64,000 nt of DNA from Bacteriovorax sp. BSW11_IV (lineage in GTDB: Bacteria > Bdellovibrionota > Bacteriovoracia > Bacteriovoracales > Bacteriovoracaceae), in NCBI RefSeq assembly GCF_000447755.1, contig NZ_AUNE01000002.1, forward strand, positions 1 through 64,000, written 5' to 3'. The translations under genes were made by a program, and so were the position numbers. This document shows positions 16,791 through 25,592 of the stretch, piece after piece; the first letter of the stretch is position 1, and every line of letters begins with the position of its first letter. Below the pieces are notes generated by a model, which did not search any database, was not told the DNA's origin, and worked only from the letters and a program-made list of their open reading frames with translations.

Positions 16791-17563
16791 GAAATTTTTT
16801 AGTTTTAGCTCTAATTATGACAGCAACAAATGCAATGGCATGGGGACCAATCGGCCATAGAGTTGTTGGTAAAGTTGCAGAACTTCATATGGACTCAGCG
16901 ACAAAAGCAAAAGTAGCAGAAATTCTTGGAACTGAGACATTAGCTTCAGTTGCTAATTGGGCAGATTTTATTAAGTCTAATCCAGATTGGAGAAAAGCGA
17001 ATCCTTGGCACTACGTAAGTATTCCAGATGGGAAGAATTATAAGGCGATTGAAAAAAACAAAGATGGTGATGTGGTTTGGGCCATTAATCACTTCAGTGC
17101 GGTTCTAAAAGATAAGAAAGCAACGAAGGAACAAAAAGCAGAGGCGATTAAATTTCTTGTTCACTTTGTTGGAGATATTCACCAACCTCTACATGTTGGT
17201 CATGCCCATGATCGCGGTGGAAACAGCGTGAAAGTTGAATGGTTTCATAGTGAAAGTAATCTTCATGAAGTATGGGATGAGAAGCTTCTTGATATGCAAA
17301 AATTATCTTATACAGAAATGGTAGAGTTCATTAATCATCCAACAAAGGATGAAGTTATAGCATGGCAAAAAGATGGAATGGACACTTGGATTAAAGAATC
17401 AATGGATTTAAGAACTCAAGTTTATGACATCGATAAAAATAAAGAGAAGTACAAAAAATACGGTGAGTATCTTTATAATTATAACAATATCCAAGCATTA
17501 AATAAAAGAATGCTTCAAGCTGGTGTTCGCCTTGCGGCGCTTCTACGAGAGAATCTAAAATAA
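16787..17563 (+). CDS. secreted S1/P1-family zinc nuclease
   Basis: 258 aa. The signal peptide is cut after Ala18, so Trp19 becomes the mature N terminus, as in P1 nuclease, where it ligates zinc. All nine trinuclear-zinc ligands can be placed: Trp19, His24, Asp60, His75, His126, Asp130, His136, His160 and Asp164. The enzyme should degrade single-stranded DNA and RNA outside the cytoplasm. In a predator this fits digestion of prey nucleic acids (inference). Its ATG overlaps the kinase stop by 4 bases. The 258-aa length is normal for bacterial members. Confidence 0.92.
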   Translation: MRNFLVLALIMTATNAMAWGPIGHRVVGKVAELHMDSATKAKVAEILGTETLASVANWADFIKSNPDWRKANPWHYVSIPDGKNYKAIEKNKDGDVVWAINHFSAVLKDKKATKEQKAEAIKFLVHFVGDIHQPLHVGHAHDRGGNSVKVEWFHSESNLHEVWDEKLLDMQKLSYTEMVEFINHPTKDEVIAWQKDGMDTWIKESMDLRTQVYDIDKNKEKYKKYGEYLYNYNNIQALNKRMLQAGVRLAALLRENLK

Positions 17564-17582
17564 TACTTATTTTTAATAGGCG

Positions 17583-17623
17583 GCCTTCCTTAATGTGATA
17601 AAATAATTCACTATAAGGAAGGC
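17583..17623 (+). promoter_or_regulatory. hairpin hiding the ribosome binding site of the papain-type protease gene
   Basis: GCCTTCCTTA (17583-17592) pairs perfectly with TAAGGAAGGC (17614-17623); after a 2x2 internal loop, GTGA pairs with TCAC. The Shine-Dalgarno sequence AAGGA, six bases before ATG 17626, is entirely inside the 3' arm. No T run follows, which argues against a plain terminator and for translational control. Confidence 0.6.
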
Positions 17624-17625
17624 AC

Positions 17626-18876
17626 ATGAAATCAATTCTTTTTTTACTATTTTTCTTTTCTCAATCTGTATATTCAAGCTCCCAAAACGCTACATTAATT
17701 CTCGATGAAATTAAAAAATCAATTGCTGTAGAATATGGGTTACAGGATGAATTTGTTACAGTTGAAGAAACTGTTATTGAAGAACAGAAGATTAATAAAG
17801 TTCAATCTAAAATTGATGAACTTAAAATCAAAGAACAAAAGAGATTAGGGCTTCCTACAGATCGTGTTTTAACAGGGGCTGAAAGAGTAGAGTTACTTAA
17901 AAAGAAAAATCGAGAAAGTATCAATCAGAAAAAAAATCATCAAGTTGCAGGTGATTGGCTTGATTCAAAAAAAGCTGAAGTTGAAAATTGGCAAAATGAA
18001 AAATTAAAGCAATTAAAAATTTGGGAAGATGAAAGAAAGAAATTTCTAACAAGAGTTGATGATTATAAAAAAGATCTTACAAAAATTCCTGAACCTCCAA
18101 AAGAAATCATAAAAAAGATTCCCGTAAAAAAAGTGAAAAAAATTAGAGTAGAAGCGCTTCCTGATTCTTTTATAATTGAAGGGGCACTTGATCTTCCAAT
18201 AAAAGATCAAGGAAAGAGACCTACTTGTGCTTCTTTTGCTGGAGTTAGGTCGGTAGAAATTCTTCTCAATCAGCAAAATAAATATACTGAACTTTCGGAG
18301 CAGTATTTTTATTATTCTTCAAAACCTGAGTGTCAAACTTCACCATGCTCGAACGGTGGTTCTTGGGTCTTTAATGGTTTTGAAAATAGCAAGAAATCTT
18401 CACAATTTGATATCCCACGTGAAAAAGATTGCAGCTATGTTGATAATCCAAAAAGAAATAATGAAACACAAATTCCTTTAGAAAATGGATGCCAGCGAGG
18501 TGTGGCGAAAGTGGAAGATTACGTTTTTGTGAAAAATAATGATGCAATTATCTCTGAGTTGAAGGCCGGACACCCTGTTATTGTAGGAACAAAGTTATCT
18601 GAGAATTTTTATACTAATAAGGGCCATGTTTTCTTGAAAGATGCATTGAGTGCTGGTTTAGACTCTCATGCAAACGGTCACGCCATTGTTTTTGTAGGCT
18701 TTATTAAACTTCCGCAAAAACTTCACGCCAGCGAAGGAAGATTCTGTTTTGTAACGGCCAACAGCTGGGGGCTTGGCTGGGGGCGTGGTGGGCATTCCTG
18801 TGTGAGTGAAAAATGGTTTGATCGCTTCAAATTCGATATGAATTTTATGGCCCTTTCTGCTGTTAAGTCACGCTAG
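17626..18876 (+). CDS. secreted papain-family (C1A-type) cysteine protease with helical propeptide
   Basis: 416 aa with a signal peptide (1-18). Residues 20-175 are charged, mostly helical and Lys/Glu-rich, and may be an inhibitory propeptide or spacer. The C1 peptidase core begins at about 180: oxyanion-hole Gln195 in IKDQGKRPTCASFAG, nucleophile Cys201, catalytic His352 in NGHAIVFVGF and Asn379 in TANSWGLGWGRGG. All catalytic residues are present, so it should be active. Several extra cysteines (in ECQTSPCS, KDC, NGC, RFC and HSC) suggest disulphides. It is transcribed behind the nuclease operon but with a 62-base gap containing a hairpin over its ribosome binding site. Confidence 0.88.
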   Translation: MKSILFLLFFFSQSVYSSSQNATLILDEIKKSIAVEYGLQDEFVTVEETVIEEQKINKVQSKIDELKIKEQKRLGLPTDRVLTGAERVELLKKKNRESINQKKNHQVAGDWLDSKKAEVENWQNEKLKQLKIWEDERKKFLTRVDDYKKDLTKIPEPPKEIIKKIPVKKVKKIRVEALPDSFIIEGALDLPIKDQGKRPTCASFAGVRSVEILLNQQNKYTELSEQYFYYSSKPECQTSPCSNGGSWVFNGFENSKKSSQFDIPREKDCSYVDNPKRNNETQIPLENGCQRGVAKVEDYVFVKNNDAIISELKAGHPVIVGTKLSENFYTNKGHVFLKDALSAGLDSHANGHAIVFVGFIKLPQKLHASEGRFCFVTANSWGLGWGRGGHSCVSEKWFDRFKFDMNFMALSAVKSR

Positions 18877-18926
18877 GTAAAAAGTTTAATTTGACTGACA
18901 TATTGAATAGATAGAAAATATTTATT

Positions 18927-20417
18927 ATGTCAGATTCAAAATCGGGCGTTTTTAAAAAACGCCAATTTTTAAAAGATGCCTCCAGAATTTATCAGAGTAT
19001 AGTTGATAACTCTAACGATGCCATTATGCTTCTTGATGAAGAGGGATTCTTTGACTGCAATTTGGCAACAGTAAAACTTTTTGGCTGCAAAGACAGGGAA
19101 CATTTTTGTAGTTTTCATCCAAGAGATCTTTCTCCTGAAATTCAACCTGATGGAGTATCTTCTGCTGAGAAGTCTGCTTATTCTATCAAAAAAGCACTCA
19201 CCGAAGGACATCATAATTTCGAGTGGGTACATAAAAGAATGGACGGAACTCATTTCAAAGCAGAGGTAACTTTAAGTGCCTTTGAAGTTTCAGGAATGTG
19301 GGTATTGCAGGCCTACGTTAAAGATGTTACCGAACAGGTTAGGGTTAAAGAAGAGCTTGAAGAAAAGAATAGTTATATTCAAGCAATGCTCGATGCTATT
19401 CCTGGTTTTGTTTCATGGATCAATCAAGATTATACCTATCTCGGAGTTAATAATGAGCTTGCGGGTCATTTTGGTGTTCCGGCAAGTGATTTTAGAGGAA
19501 AGCCTATTGGGTTTAAGAAAAATTTCAGCCGCCCGAACTTAGAAGAGTTATGTAAGATGATGTTCAACTCGGATAATGATTTTTATCAAGAAGAAGTTGT
19601 CGTAGATACAGAGAGGCTAGGTCCAAGAAATTTTATTTTGACTCTTAGAAAATTTAATCAAGGCAAAGGTATTATCATGATTGGAATTGATAATACTGAG
19701 CTTAAAAAAACTCAAATACAATTGGCCCTTGAACAGGAAAAGGCCGTGACTCAAGCAAAGTTTGCAAGTCTTGGTGAAATGACTGCTGGAATTGGGCATG
19801 AAATTTCTAATCCTCTATCCATTATGGATGGGTACTTAAAAAGAATCACGCGACGTGCACCTGAAGAAATTAAAGAAGATGTCGATCGCACAATTTGGGC
19901 CCTTGATAGAGTTGAGAAAATCGTTCAAGGCCTAAAGAGAATTGCTCGTAATGATGAGAATGATCAAAAAAAATGGACTTCTCTCAAATTGATTCTCGAT
20001 GACACAATGGCCTTTACAAGTGCTAAGCTAAAAAGAAGTGGCGTCAATTTAGAAGTTTCAGAGTATGACGCTTCAATGCAAGTTTTGTGTCGTCACGTTC
20101 AACTTTGTCAGGTGCTTTTAAATTTAATTGTGAATGCCAAGGATGCCGTTGAAGGGCTTGATAGAAAATGGGTTCGCTTAGAGTTTGAACAAAATAAAAA
20201 TCATACTCTTATCCATATTATTGATAGTGGGGAAGGTGTCCCTTCCGATTTGCGAGAAAAAGTATTCAATTCTCTTTATACGACGAAGGCCGAAGGTAAG
20301 GGGACTGGAATTGGATTGAGTTTATCTAAAAAGATCATTACATCACACGGGGGAGAACTCTTTATTAATAATGAGCACTCCCACTCATGCTTTACGATCA
20401 AATTGCCAAACGTTTAG
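18927..20417 (+). CDS. soluble PAS-domain sensor histidine kinase
   Basis: 496 aa without transmembrane segments. Two PAS domains cover about 17-140 (ending KDVTEQVRVKEELEEK) and 147-260 (ending GIDNTELKKTQ). The phospho-acceptor His291 is in AGIGHEISNPLSI, followed by the ATPase boxes NLIVNAKDAV, DSGEGVP and GTGIGLSLS. The SLGEMTAGIGHEI core resembles the membrane kinase 3 kb upstream (SLGEFSASVAHEI), so the two may be related. It senses an internal signal. No response regulator is adjacent. Its stop codon overlaps the convergent pentapeptide-repeat gene by 4 bases. Confidence 0.92.
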   Translation: MSDSKSGVFKKRQFLKDASRIYQSIVDNSNDAIMLLDEEGFFDCNLATVKLFGCKDREHFCSFHPRDLSPEIQPDGVSSAEKSAYSIKKALTEGHHNFEWVHKRMDGTHFKAEVTLSAFEVSGMWVLQAYVKDVTEQVRVKEELEEKNSYIQAMLDAIPGFVSWINQDYTYLGVNNELAGHFGVPASDFRGKPIGFKKNFSRPNLEELCKMMFNSDNDFYQEEVVVDTERLGPRNFILTLRKFNQGKGIIMIGIDNTELKKTQIQLALEQEKAVTQAKFASLGEMTAGIGHEISNPLSIMDGYLKRITRRAPEEIKEDVDRTIWALDRVEKIVQGLKRIARNDENDQKKWTSLKLILDDTMAFTSAKLKRSGVNLEVSEYDASMQVLCRHVQLCQVLLNLIVNAKDAVEGLDRKWVRLEFEQNKNHTLIHIIDSGEGVPSDLREKVFNSLYTTKAEGKGTGIGLSLSKKIITSHGGELFINNEHSHSCFTIKLPNV

Positions 20418-20968
20418 TGAATTCCTACGTTTTGCATTCCAAGTTTATTTGCAATTTCTGGGGTGAAGGGAAGTACAGTGTTAATATTGTACTTCGCACC
20501 TTTCAGCTCGCAGTTTCTAAAGAATACGTTACTTAAATCGCACCCTGAAAAATTAGCGTCATTAAGGTTACAGTTTACAAAAGTAGCTCCGTCGAGATTT
20601 GCCCAACGAAGATCAGCGCCTTTAAGGTTACTGTCCACAATGCGAGTTGATTTTAAGCTGGCAAATTGAAGATTAGAGTTTTTAAAATTACTTTTAATAA
20701 ATTGGTTGCACGACAAATTTGCAAAAGTCATCTTCGTCTTTTCAAGATTTGAATGAACAATACTTGCATCTTTTATATTGGCCTTTTTGAAGTTCGCCTT
20801 CGTAAGATCCGAATTCTTGATGCTGATATTATTAATATTGGAAGATTCTAATGATGCTTCAGGCAAGTAAGAAGAACTAATGAGGCGCAGAGTTTTATTG
20901 TTTTTAAGGTCTGGGCCTTCGCAATTCTTACCCTTAATTGCCGTAAATGTTTGATTTTTTGTGGCCAT
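20414..20968 (-). CDS. pentapeptide-repeat protein
   Basis: 184 aa dominated by pentapeptide repeats of type A-(D/N)-L/F-x-x (for example LTKANFKKANIKDASIVHSN and LKGADLRWANLDGATFVNCN), which form a right-handed quadrilateral beta helix. There is no signal peptide, so it should be cytoplasmic. Some relatives mimic DNA and protect gyrase; most have no known function. The start has AAGGAA upstream. It is divergent from the 648-aa secreted protein gene across a 267-base gap. Confidence 0.88.
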   Translation of the reverse strand: MATKNQTFTAIKGKNCEGPDLKNNKTLRLISSSYLPEASLESSNINNISIKNSDLTKANFKKANIKDASIVHSNLEKTKMTFANLSCNQFIKSNFKNSNLQFASLKSTRIVDSNLKGADLRWANLDGATFVNCNLNDANFSGCDLSNVFFRNCELKGAKYNINTVLPFTPEIANKLGMQNVGIH

Positions 20969-21235
20969 AACAAGATTCCTTATTTAGTTCTCAGTGATAC
21001 TACTAAGGATTACATCATATTGAAAGAAATATCGTTTAATATTCGCCTTTGCCGAAAAAGAGCACTTAAAATCCGCCTTGTAATTTATATCATAATTTTT
21101 GTTTTCATTACGTTATAAGTGATTAGAATTGTTCAGTTGACATTTATGGGGCAAATTTGTCAGCCTTTTTTCACACCATAAAGGAATTATGGCGTATAAG
21201 GTTGCAAATTATTTTAGTTGGGAGACACACACAGC

Positions 21236-23182
21236 ATGAAAACTCTAATTAAGTTCTTATTATTGATGAGTTTGGGCCTTGGAAGCACTGCTCACGCAGC
21301 ATCGGGTTCAGTTGATGAATCAATGGATAAAGAGTCGAAGATTATGACGCGACTGCGTCAGGAAGTTGCAGACCTTGAAGTCAAATTCAATCTCGATTTT
21401 TTTGACATCGATCTATTCCAAGGAATTAGCTTATCAAGCCGTTACCGTTATGAAGTAGAGCCTTCGTATGAAGCAGAGTACTTCTCACGTATTGATAAGT
21501 GGCGCTTAAACGCAAATATTTCTGTTGGAGATATTATTGAAAATAGCTCACCAGTGTATTTCAATATTAAAAGAGATTCAGAAGTTATATTTGTAAGACA
21601 ATTCAAATCAAAAAAAGAGGCCTTAAAGGCCATGCCATACTCTTTTAACAAACTTCCTGTTAAAGCTGATGTTGTTGATAAGCTTGAGCCAGGAGATTTC
21701 GTAAGCCTACCAGCAAATCTTACTGTTGCTTTTGGTGCTACAACAAATTTTGGTCCAGCTAAAATTCCTGGAACTGCAGGTCTATACTACGTGGCACATG
21801 GACAATTTCTTGTTCACATTTTCAAAATGAAAGATAACAAAGTTCGTCTAAAAATTATTGCAGAAAGAGGATCTTCTCGTGGTGCTGGTGGTAAGATTGA
21901 AGCTGACGTAGAATTTGCAGGAATCAGTATCGTTGATAGAGCTATTGAAAGAGTTTTTGACCTTGAATTCCTGGATGTAGGAACATCTAAAGGAACAGGG
22001 CACCAACTTATTATCGATTATGTTTTTGATATGAATGATCAAGATGCACGTGATGCTTATGACAGAGTATTAAACTCTTCATTCAAATTTAAAGATGTAT
22101 CTATCTTTTCAAAAAATATTACTCACGGAAATATGGAAAACTCACTTGTTTCAACATTTGAAAAAGCTGAAGAGTTAGCTTCGAACGATCTAGAAAAAGA
22201 AACAAAGAGGGTAGAGAGACTATTCAAAGGTTTCAATGATTTTAGCTTCAAAAGAAACAGAATCAAATTGAGTGTTATTCTTGCGAACTTCAAAAAAGAT
22301 AATAGATACACACAAAATAATATCACTTTTGAAGATGATCATGGTCAAAGAGATCATTTCTATTACCCAACATATACAAGAAATAAGCAAGCGAAGCTAA
22401 GAACTTGGCCATTTGACTTCAAAGAAGAAACTGAAACTCAGTTATTCGGTCTAGCACCTACAAAAAGTGATGGAGAAAGTGATTACTATTCTGACTTTGG
22501 TCTCAACTATTATAGAAAAGATAAGAGTTTTAACGCTGAAGAGCAGGCTAAAGTACACCAAATCCTTATGGATAATCTACCGATTTCTCTTTATGAAAAT
22601 ATCAATTGGGAAGAGTGGAAAGAATTTGATCGTAAACGTAACGTAAGAATCTTTTTCCAAGTCATTTTCAAAGGAAATGCATTTGAAGAGATTAAAGATA
22701 TGTCAGCTGATGAAGTTGAAACAAAAATTCTTGCCTACCTTAAAGAGAGAAACAGACTTTATACTGGTAAGCTAAGTGGAATTTTTGGGGGGATTTGGAG
22801 AAGAATTACGAATGCCTTCAACATCAATAAAAGAGAAGCGAGAAAGCTATCAAGAAAGTTACATACAATTATTTCTAATCAGGATCTTAAAGGTGCTGCA
22901 AAAATTAAGGCCCTAATGGAGCTTAGAGATGAGCCGATCTTTAGACAAATTGGTGTAGGCTTTTTAGCATCCCTTCTTGATCAATCAGATCTTGAAGATA
23001 AGGTTTATTATGAGCTTAAACTTGTGGCCACTGATGTTGAACCATTAGAGCTAAGATATGGGCAAAGGGCCTATAGTGAGCTGTATGAGCAATTACTTCA
23101 AATTCATGCGGCCCTAAATAATAGATCTTACGATATGAGAATCAAGGGTCCAAAGATCCAGCTCAATGAGCTTCTTGATTAA
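21236..23182 (+). CDS. large secreted protein of unknown function
   Basis: 648 aa from the ATG at 21236; an in-frame TTG at 21218 exists, but GGGAG lies 10 bases before the ATG and a normal signal peptide (MKTLIKFLL ... AHA) starts there. The N-terminal half is beta-rich (for example the conserved-looking stretch LPANLTVAFGATTNFGPAK); residues 280-340 form a charged coiled coil, and the C-terminal third is helical. There are no cysteines and no recognised catalytic motif. A TTGACA with partly symmetric flanks lies at 21137. It is probably periplasmic or an outer-membrane-associated structural protein, and family-specific. Confidence 0.75.
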   Translation: MKTLIKFLLLMSLGLGSTAHAASGSVDESMDKESKIMTRLRQEVADLEVKFNLDFFDIDLFQGISLSSRYRYEVEPSYEAEYFSRIDKWRLNANISVGDIIENSSPVYFNIKRDSEVIFVRQFKSKKEALKAMPYSFNKLPVKADVVDKLEPGDFVSLPANLTVAFGATTNFGPAKIPGTAGLYYVAHGQFLVHIFKMKDNKVRLKIIAERGSSRGAGGKIEADVEFAGISIVDRAIERVFDLEFLDVGTSKGTGHQLIIDYVFDMNDQDARDAYDRVLNSSFKFKDVSIFSKNITHGNMENSLVSTFEKAEELASNDLEKETKRVERLFKGFNDFSFKRNRIKLSVILANFKKDNRYTQNNITFEDDHGQRDHFYYPTYTRNKQAKLRTWPFDFKEETETQLFGLAPTKSDGESDYYSDFGLNYYRKDKSFNAEEQAKVHQILMDNLPISLYENINWEEWKEFDRKRNVRIFFQVIFKGNAFEEIKDMSADEVETKILAYLKERNRLYTGKLSGIFGGIWRRITNAFNINKREARKLSRKLHTIISNQDLKGAAKIKALMELRDEPIFRQIGVGFLASLLDQSDLEDKVYYELKLVATDVEPLELRYGQRAYSELYEQLLQIHAALNNRSYDMRIKGPKIQLNELLD

Positions 23183-23210
23183 AAACATCTTTTTGAATCT
23201 TGCCAAATAA

Positions 23211-23240
23211 TCCATGGGAGAGTTAAATTTCTCCCATGGA
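23211..23240 (+). promoter_or_regulatory. perfect inverted repeat spanning the pdxH start codon
   Basis: TCCATGGGAGA (23211-23221) and TCTCCCATGGA (23230-23240) are perfect 11-bp reverse complements with an 8-base loop. The ATG of pdxH (23236) sits in the 3' arm, and the only Shine-Dalgarno-like sequence, GGGAG, sits in the 5' arm, so folding hides both. It may be an mRNA switch or an operator. Confidence 0.65.
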
Positions 23241-23835
23241 TAATCTAAAAAACTTCGATTTACTTTCTGACCCAATAACATCTTTTGAACAATGGTTTCA
23301 AAAAGCGCTAACACTTGAAAAAGATGCTTATGCGATGACTTTGGCCACAGCTACACCAGATGGTCTTCCCTCTGCTAGAACTGTTCTTTTCAAAGGAATT
23401 AAAGAAGGATGTTTTTCTTTTGTGACAAATTATAATTCTCGCAAGGGCCAAGAAATTGAAGCCAATTCTAAAGTCGCTCTATGTTTTTATTGGCAACACT
23501 TTGGCAGACAAGTGGTTGTAAAAGGACAGGCCAAAAAAATGTCGGCCCAAGAGTCGAAGAGTTATTTTCAATCTCGTCCTTTTGAATCGCAAGTGGCCTC
23601 TTATATTTCTCAGCAATCTTCACCTATAGAATCTCGTGATGACCTTGAGAAGCTCTACAACGAAAAGTTGGAGGAGTTCAAAGATAGTGGTGTGCCTTAT
23701 CCTGAGAACTGGGGAGGCTATTTAATTGAGCCTTCAGAAATTGAATTTTTTCTTTATGGGAAGTTTCGCTTAAATGATCGTTTTTCTTTTAAGAAAGAGG
23801 GAAGTGGTTGGAGCGTGAGCCGTCTCCAACCTTAG
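23236..23835 (+). CDS. pdxH: pyridoxamine/pyridoxine 5'-phosphate oxidase
   Basis: 199 aa; uses FMN and O2 to make pyridoxal 5'-phosphate in the final or salvage step of vitamin B6 metabolism. Family landmarks: ATPDGLPSARTVLFKG (FMN-binding strand), the NYNSRKGQEIEAN segment, WQHFGRQVVVKG, the SRPFESQVASYISQQS helix, and C-terminal FRLNDRFSFKK ... WSVSRLQP. It is slightly shorter than the E. coli enzyme (about 218 aa), missing only N-terminal residues. No alternative start codon gives a complete protein. It is cytoplasmic and monocistronic. Confidence 0.95.
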   Translation: MDNLKNFDLLSDPITSFEQWFQKALTLEKDAYAMTLATATPDGLPSARTVLFKGIKEGCFSFVTNYNSRKGQEIEANSKVALCFYWQHFGRQVVVKGQAKKMSAQESKSYFQSRPFESQVASYISQQSSPIESRDDLEKLYNEKLEEFKDSGVPYPENWGGYLIEPSEIEFFLYGKFRLNDRFSFKKEGSGWSVSRLQP

Positions 23836-23839
23836 AGAC

Positions 23840-24706
23840 TTATTTAATACTTAATTCAATTCGATGTGATTTGAAGCAATCATAAATGCCGCAAGTTGAA
23901 GTGCTTGCGGGAGCTCTTTTTCCTGTCACTCCATCAGTTGCTGCAACTCCAGACACTTGTAGGCTAGAGACAAATTGCTCTTTGTATGGAAAATCCCCAA
24001 ATTCATCTGACATAATATAGCTGGCAAGACTCATTCCTTCTTGCATACTTTGAGTCAGATTTTTTGCATAATCTTTTTGAGCATTTTCTGGTTTTGTAAA
24101 AGTCACAAAACTAATTTTTTTATTATGATTAAGGTTTTTGATATGGGCCTGCATAAAAGCACCAATAAACTCTTTTAATTCTCTTTTTTCTCTTGGATCA
24201 ATATCTAATTTTCCATCTTTGAAAAGATCTGCAATTGAATACGTTGAATTGTCTGTAACTGTAGTTGCAACACTTGCTGGAGTTCTACCAGATGTGCCCA
24301 TTTGTGAGCGCATCTTTTTCATTTCTTCAAAAGCATCTTGCATCTTTTTATTCATTTCGTTGGCATGATCAACAAGTTCTTGATTAAGGTAATTCAATTT
24401 GAATACCTCTTGTTCTTTTGCTTCTAATTGTTCTGTCGTTGCAAAAAGTTCTTCTTTTGTTCTTCTGAGTTTAGCAACTTCTTGAGTATGAGAGTTGATT
24501 AATTTATCCATATTCATTTGTTGAATAAAATCATTAGCACCAATGGTATTTGTATGTTCGATTAAACCTTGGATTCTTCTTTCCATTGAGGCTATTTCTG
24601 TTTGTTTGGCAGCGATCTCACTATAAAGCTCACGCATATCTGCTGCGAAAGTTGTGGAAGTGATGGCCATTAATAAACAAGCTGAGAAAGGTTTCTTAAA
24701 ATTCAT
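23840..24706 (-). CDS. periplasmic coiled-coil protein with possible OmpA-like C-terminal domain
   Basis: 288 aa from the ATG at 24706; a longer form starting at 24742 would put extra residues before a normal signal peptide, and AGGACAGG precedes the chosen start. The signal peptide ends at TFA-A. About residues 22-140 are a long coiled coil, then a linker rich in Thr/Ser. The C-terminal 110 residues (KISFVTFTKPENAQ ... SLASYIM ... SHRIELSI) resemble an OmpA/MotB-type peptidoglycan-binding domain, whose last strand typically ends R-x-E-L/I-x-I; this is a weak match. A strong sigma-28-like promoter lies upstream, so it may belong to the motile phase. Confidence 0.65.
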   Translation of the reverse strand: MNFKKPFSACLLMAITSTTFAADMRELYSEIAAKQTEIASMERRIQGLIEHTNTIGANDFIQQMNMDKLINSHTQEVAKLRRTKEELFATTEQLEAKEQEVFKLNYLNQELVDHANEMNKKMQDAFEEMKKMRSQMGTSGRTPASVATTVTDNSTYSIADLFKDGKLDIDPREKRELKEFIGAFMQAHIKNLNHNKKISFVTFTKPENAQKDYAKNLTQSMQEGMSLASYIMSDEFGDFPYKEQFVSSLQVSGVAATDGVTGKRAPASTSTCGIYDCFKSHRIELSIK

Positions 24707-24744
24707 GTCCTGTCCTTTTCGGAATACAAATTTACCCACCATTC

Positions 24745-24772
24745 TTATCGGGCAATTTCAGGAAAAAGTTTA
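24745..24772 (-). promoter_or_regulatory. sigma-28 (FliA)-like promoter of the coiled-coil protein gene
   Basis: On the minus strand: TAAACTTT, 12 bases, CCCGATAA. Compared with consensus TAAAGTTT-N11-GCCGATAA this has one mismatch in each box and one extra spacer base. The start codon at 24706 follows by 39 bases. Confidence 0.62.
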
Positions 24773-24806
24773 GGTCTTATGTCATTGAAAAGAGGTGTGA
24801 AGGCAT

Positions 24807-24832
24807 AAAAAAGGCCCGATTTCTCGGGCCTT
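24807..24832 (-). terminator. intrinsic terminator of sodB
   Basis: AAGGCCCGA / TCGGGCCTT stem (24811-24819 with 24824-24832), 4-base loop, followed on the minus strand by a run of six T. It lies 8 bases after the sodB stop codon. Confidence 0.92.
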
Positions 24833-24840
24833 AATCTTGA

Positions 24841-25413
24841 TTAAAGATTTTTGTTTGCGAAATCCCAGTTTACTAGGTTCCAGAAAGCGTCTAGGTAAGT
24901 TGGACGAGCATTTCTGTAGTCAACGTAGTAAGCGTGTTCCCAAACGTCTACAGTTAGAAGACATTGAGTACCGTTTTTCATAGGAGTATCAGCATTGCTA
25001 GTGTTAACGATATCAAGACCGTTAGCTGTGTTAACTAGCCAAGTCCAACCTGAACCAAAGTTAGTTGCAGCAGACTTAGTGAAAGCTTCTTTGAAAGCGT
25101 CAAAAGAACCCCATTTAGCGTTGATAGCATCAGCAACTTTACCAGTTGGAGCGCCACCACCGTTTGGTGCTAGAGAGTTCCAGTAAAAAGTGTGGTTCCA
25201 AACTTGAGCAGCATTGTTGAAAATACCACCAGAAGATTTCGCAACGATTTCTTCAAGTGTCATATTTTCAAACTCTGTACCTTTGATAAGGTTGTTTAGG
25301 TTTGTTACGTAAGCATTGTGGTGTTTACCGTAGTGGTACTCGATAGTCTCTACAGAAATGTGTGGAGCAAGAGCATCTTTTGAGTACGGTAGTTCTGGAA
25401 GTTTGTGTTCCAT
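24841..25413 (-). CDS. sodB: iron superoxide dismutase
   Basis: 190 aa; converts superoxide to O2 and H2O2. Metal ligands His27, His74, Asp156 and His160 ([11 protein letters not shown]) are present, and Gln70 in [13 protein letters not shown] is the position typical of the iron form rather than the manganese form. There is no signal peptide, so it is cytoplasmic. AAAAGGAG lies 6 bases upstream of the ATG. Codon use is cleaner than in neighbours and no GGCC occurs, consistent with high expression. It forms a single-gene unit with its own terminator. Confidence 0.97.
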   Translation of the reverse strand: MEHKLPELPYSKDALAPHISVETIEYHYGKHHNAYVTNLNNLIKGTEFENMTLEEIVAKSSGGIFNNAAQVWNHTFYWNSLAPNGGGAPTGKVADAINAKWGSFDAFKEAFTKSAATNFGSGWTWLVNTANGLDIVNTSNADTPMKNGTQCLLTVDVWEHAYYVDYRNARPTYLDAFWNLVNWDFANKNL

Positions 25414-25557
25414 AGTTACTCCTTTTTATATCCCTATTTTAAGAAGGACTGTTTATATGTTTTCGCTCTTAATTTATAGGGCCAAACGCTTTTGTTAGCA
25501 AGTCAGGATGCTTCATGAAAATTTTATCATGACTCCTATAGTCGGTTATTAACCTTC

Positions 25558-25584
25558 TAAACTTCTTGTGCTTTGCTCCGATAG
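25558..25584 (+). promoter_or_regulatory. possible sigma-28-like promoter of the HExxH protein gene
   Basis: TAAACTTC, 11 bases, TCCGATAG: correct spacing and good -35, two mismatches in the -10. It lies so close to the ATG at 25593 that the transcript would be nearly leaderless, which weakens the assignment. Confidence 0.4.
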
Positions 25585-25592
25585 GCTTTCTT

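Noticed and set aside
17391-17627. Minus-strand 78-aa frame across the nuclease end and hairpin
   Set aside because: It lies opposite a certain gene, has no ribosome site and no recognisable composition.
21218-21235. TTG start of the secreted 648-aa protein
   Set aside because: The TTG overlaps the Shine-Dalgarno GGGAG that serves the ATG at 21236, where a normal signal peptide begins.
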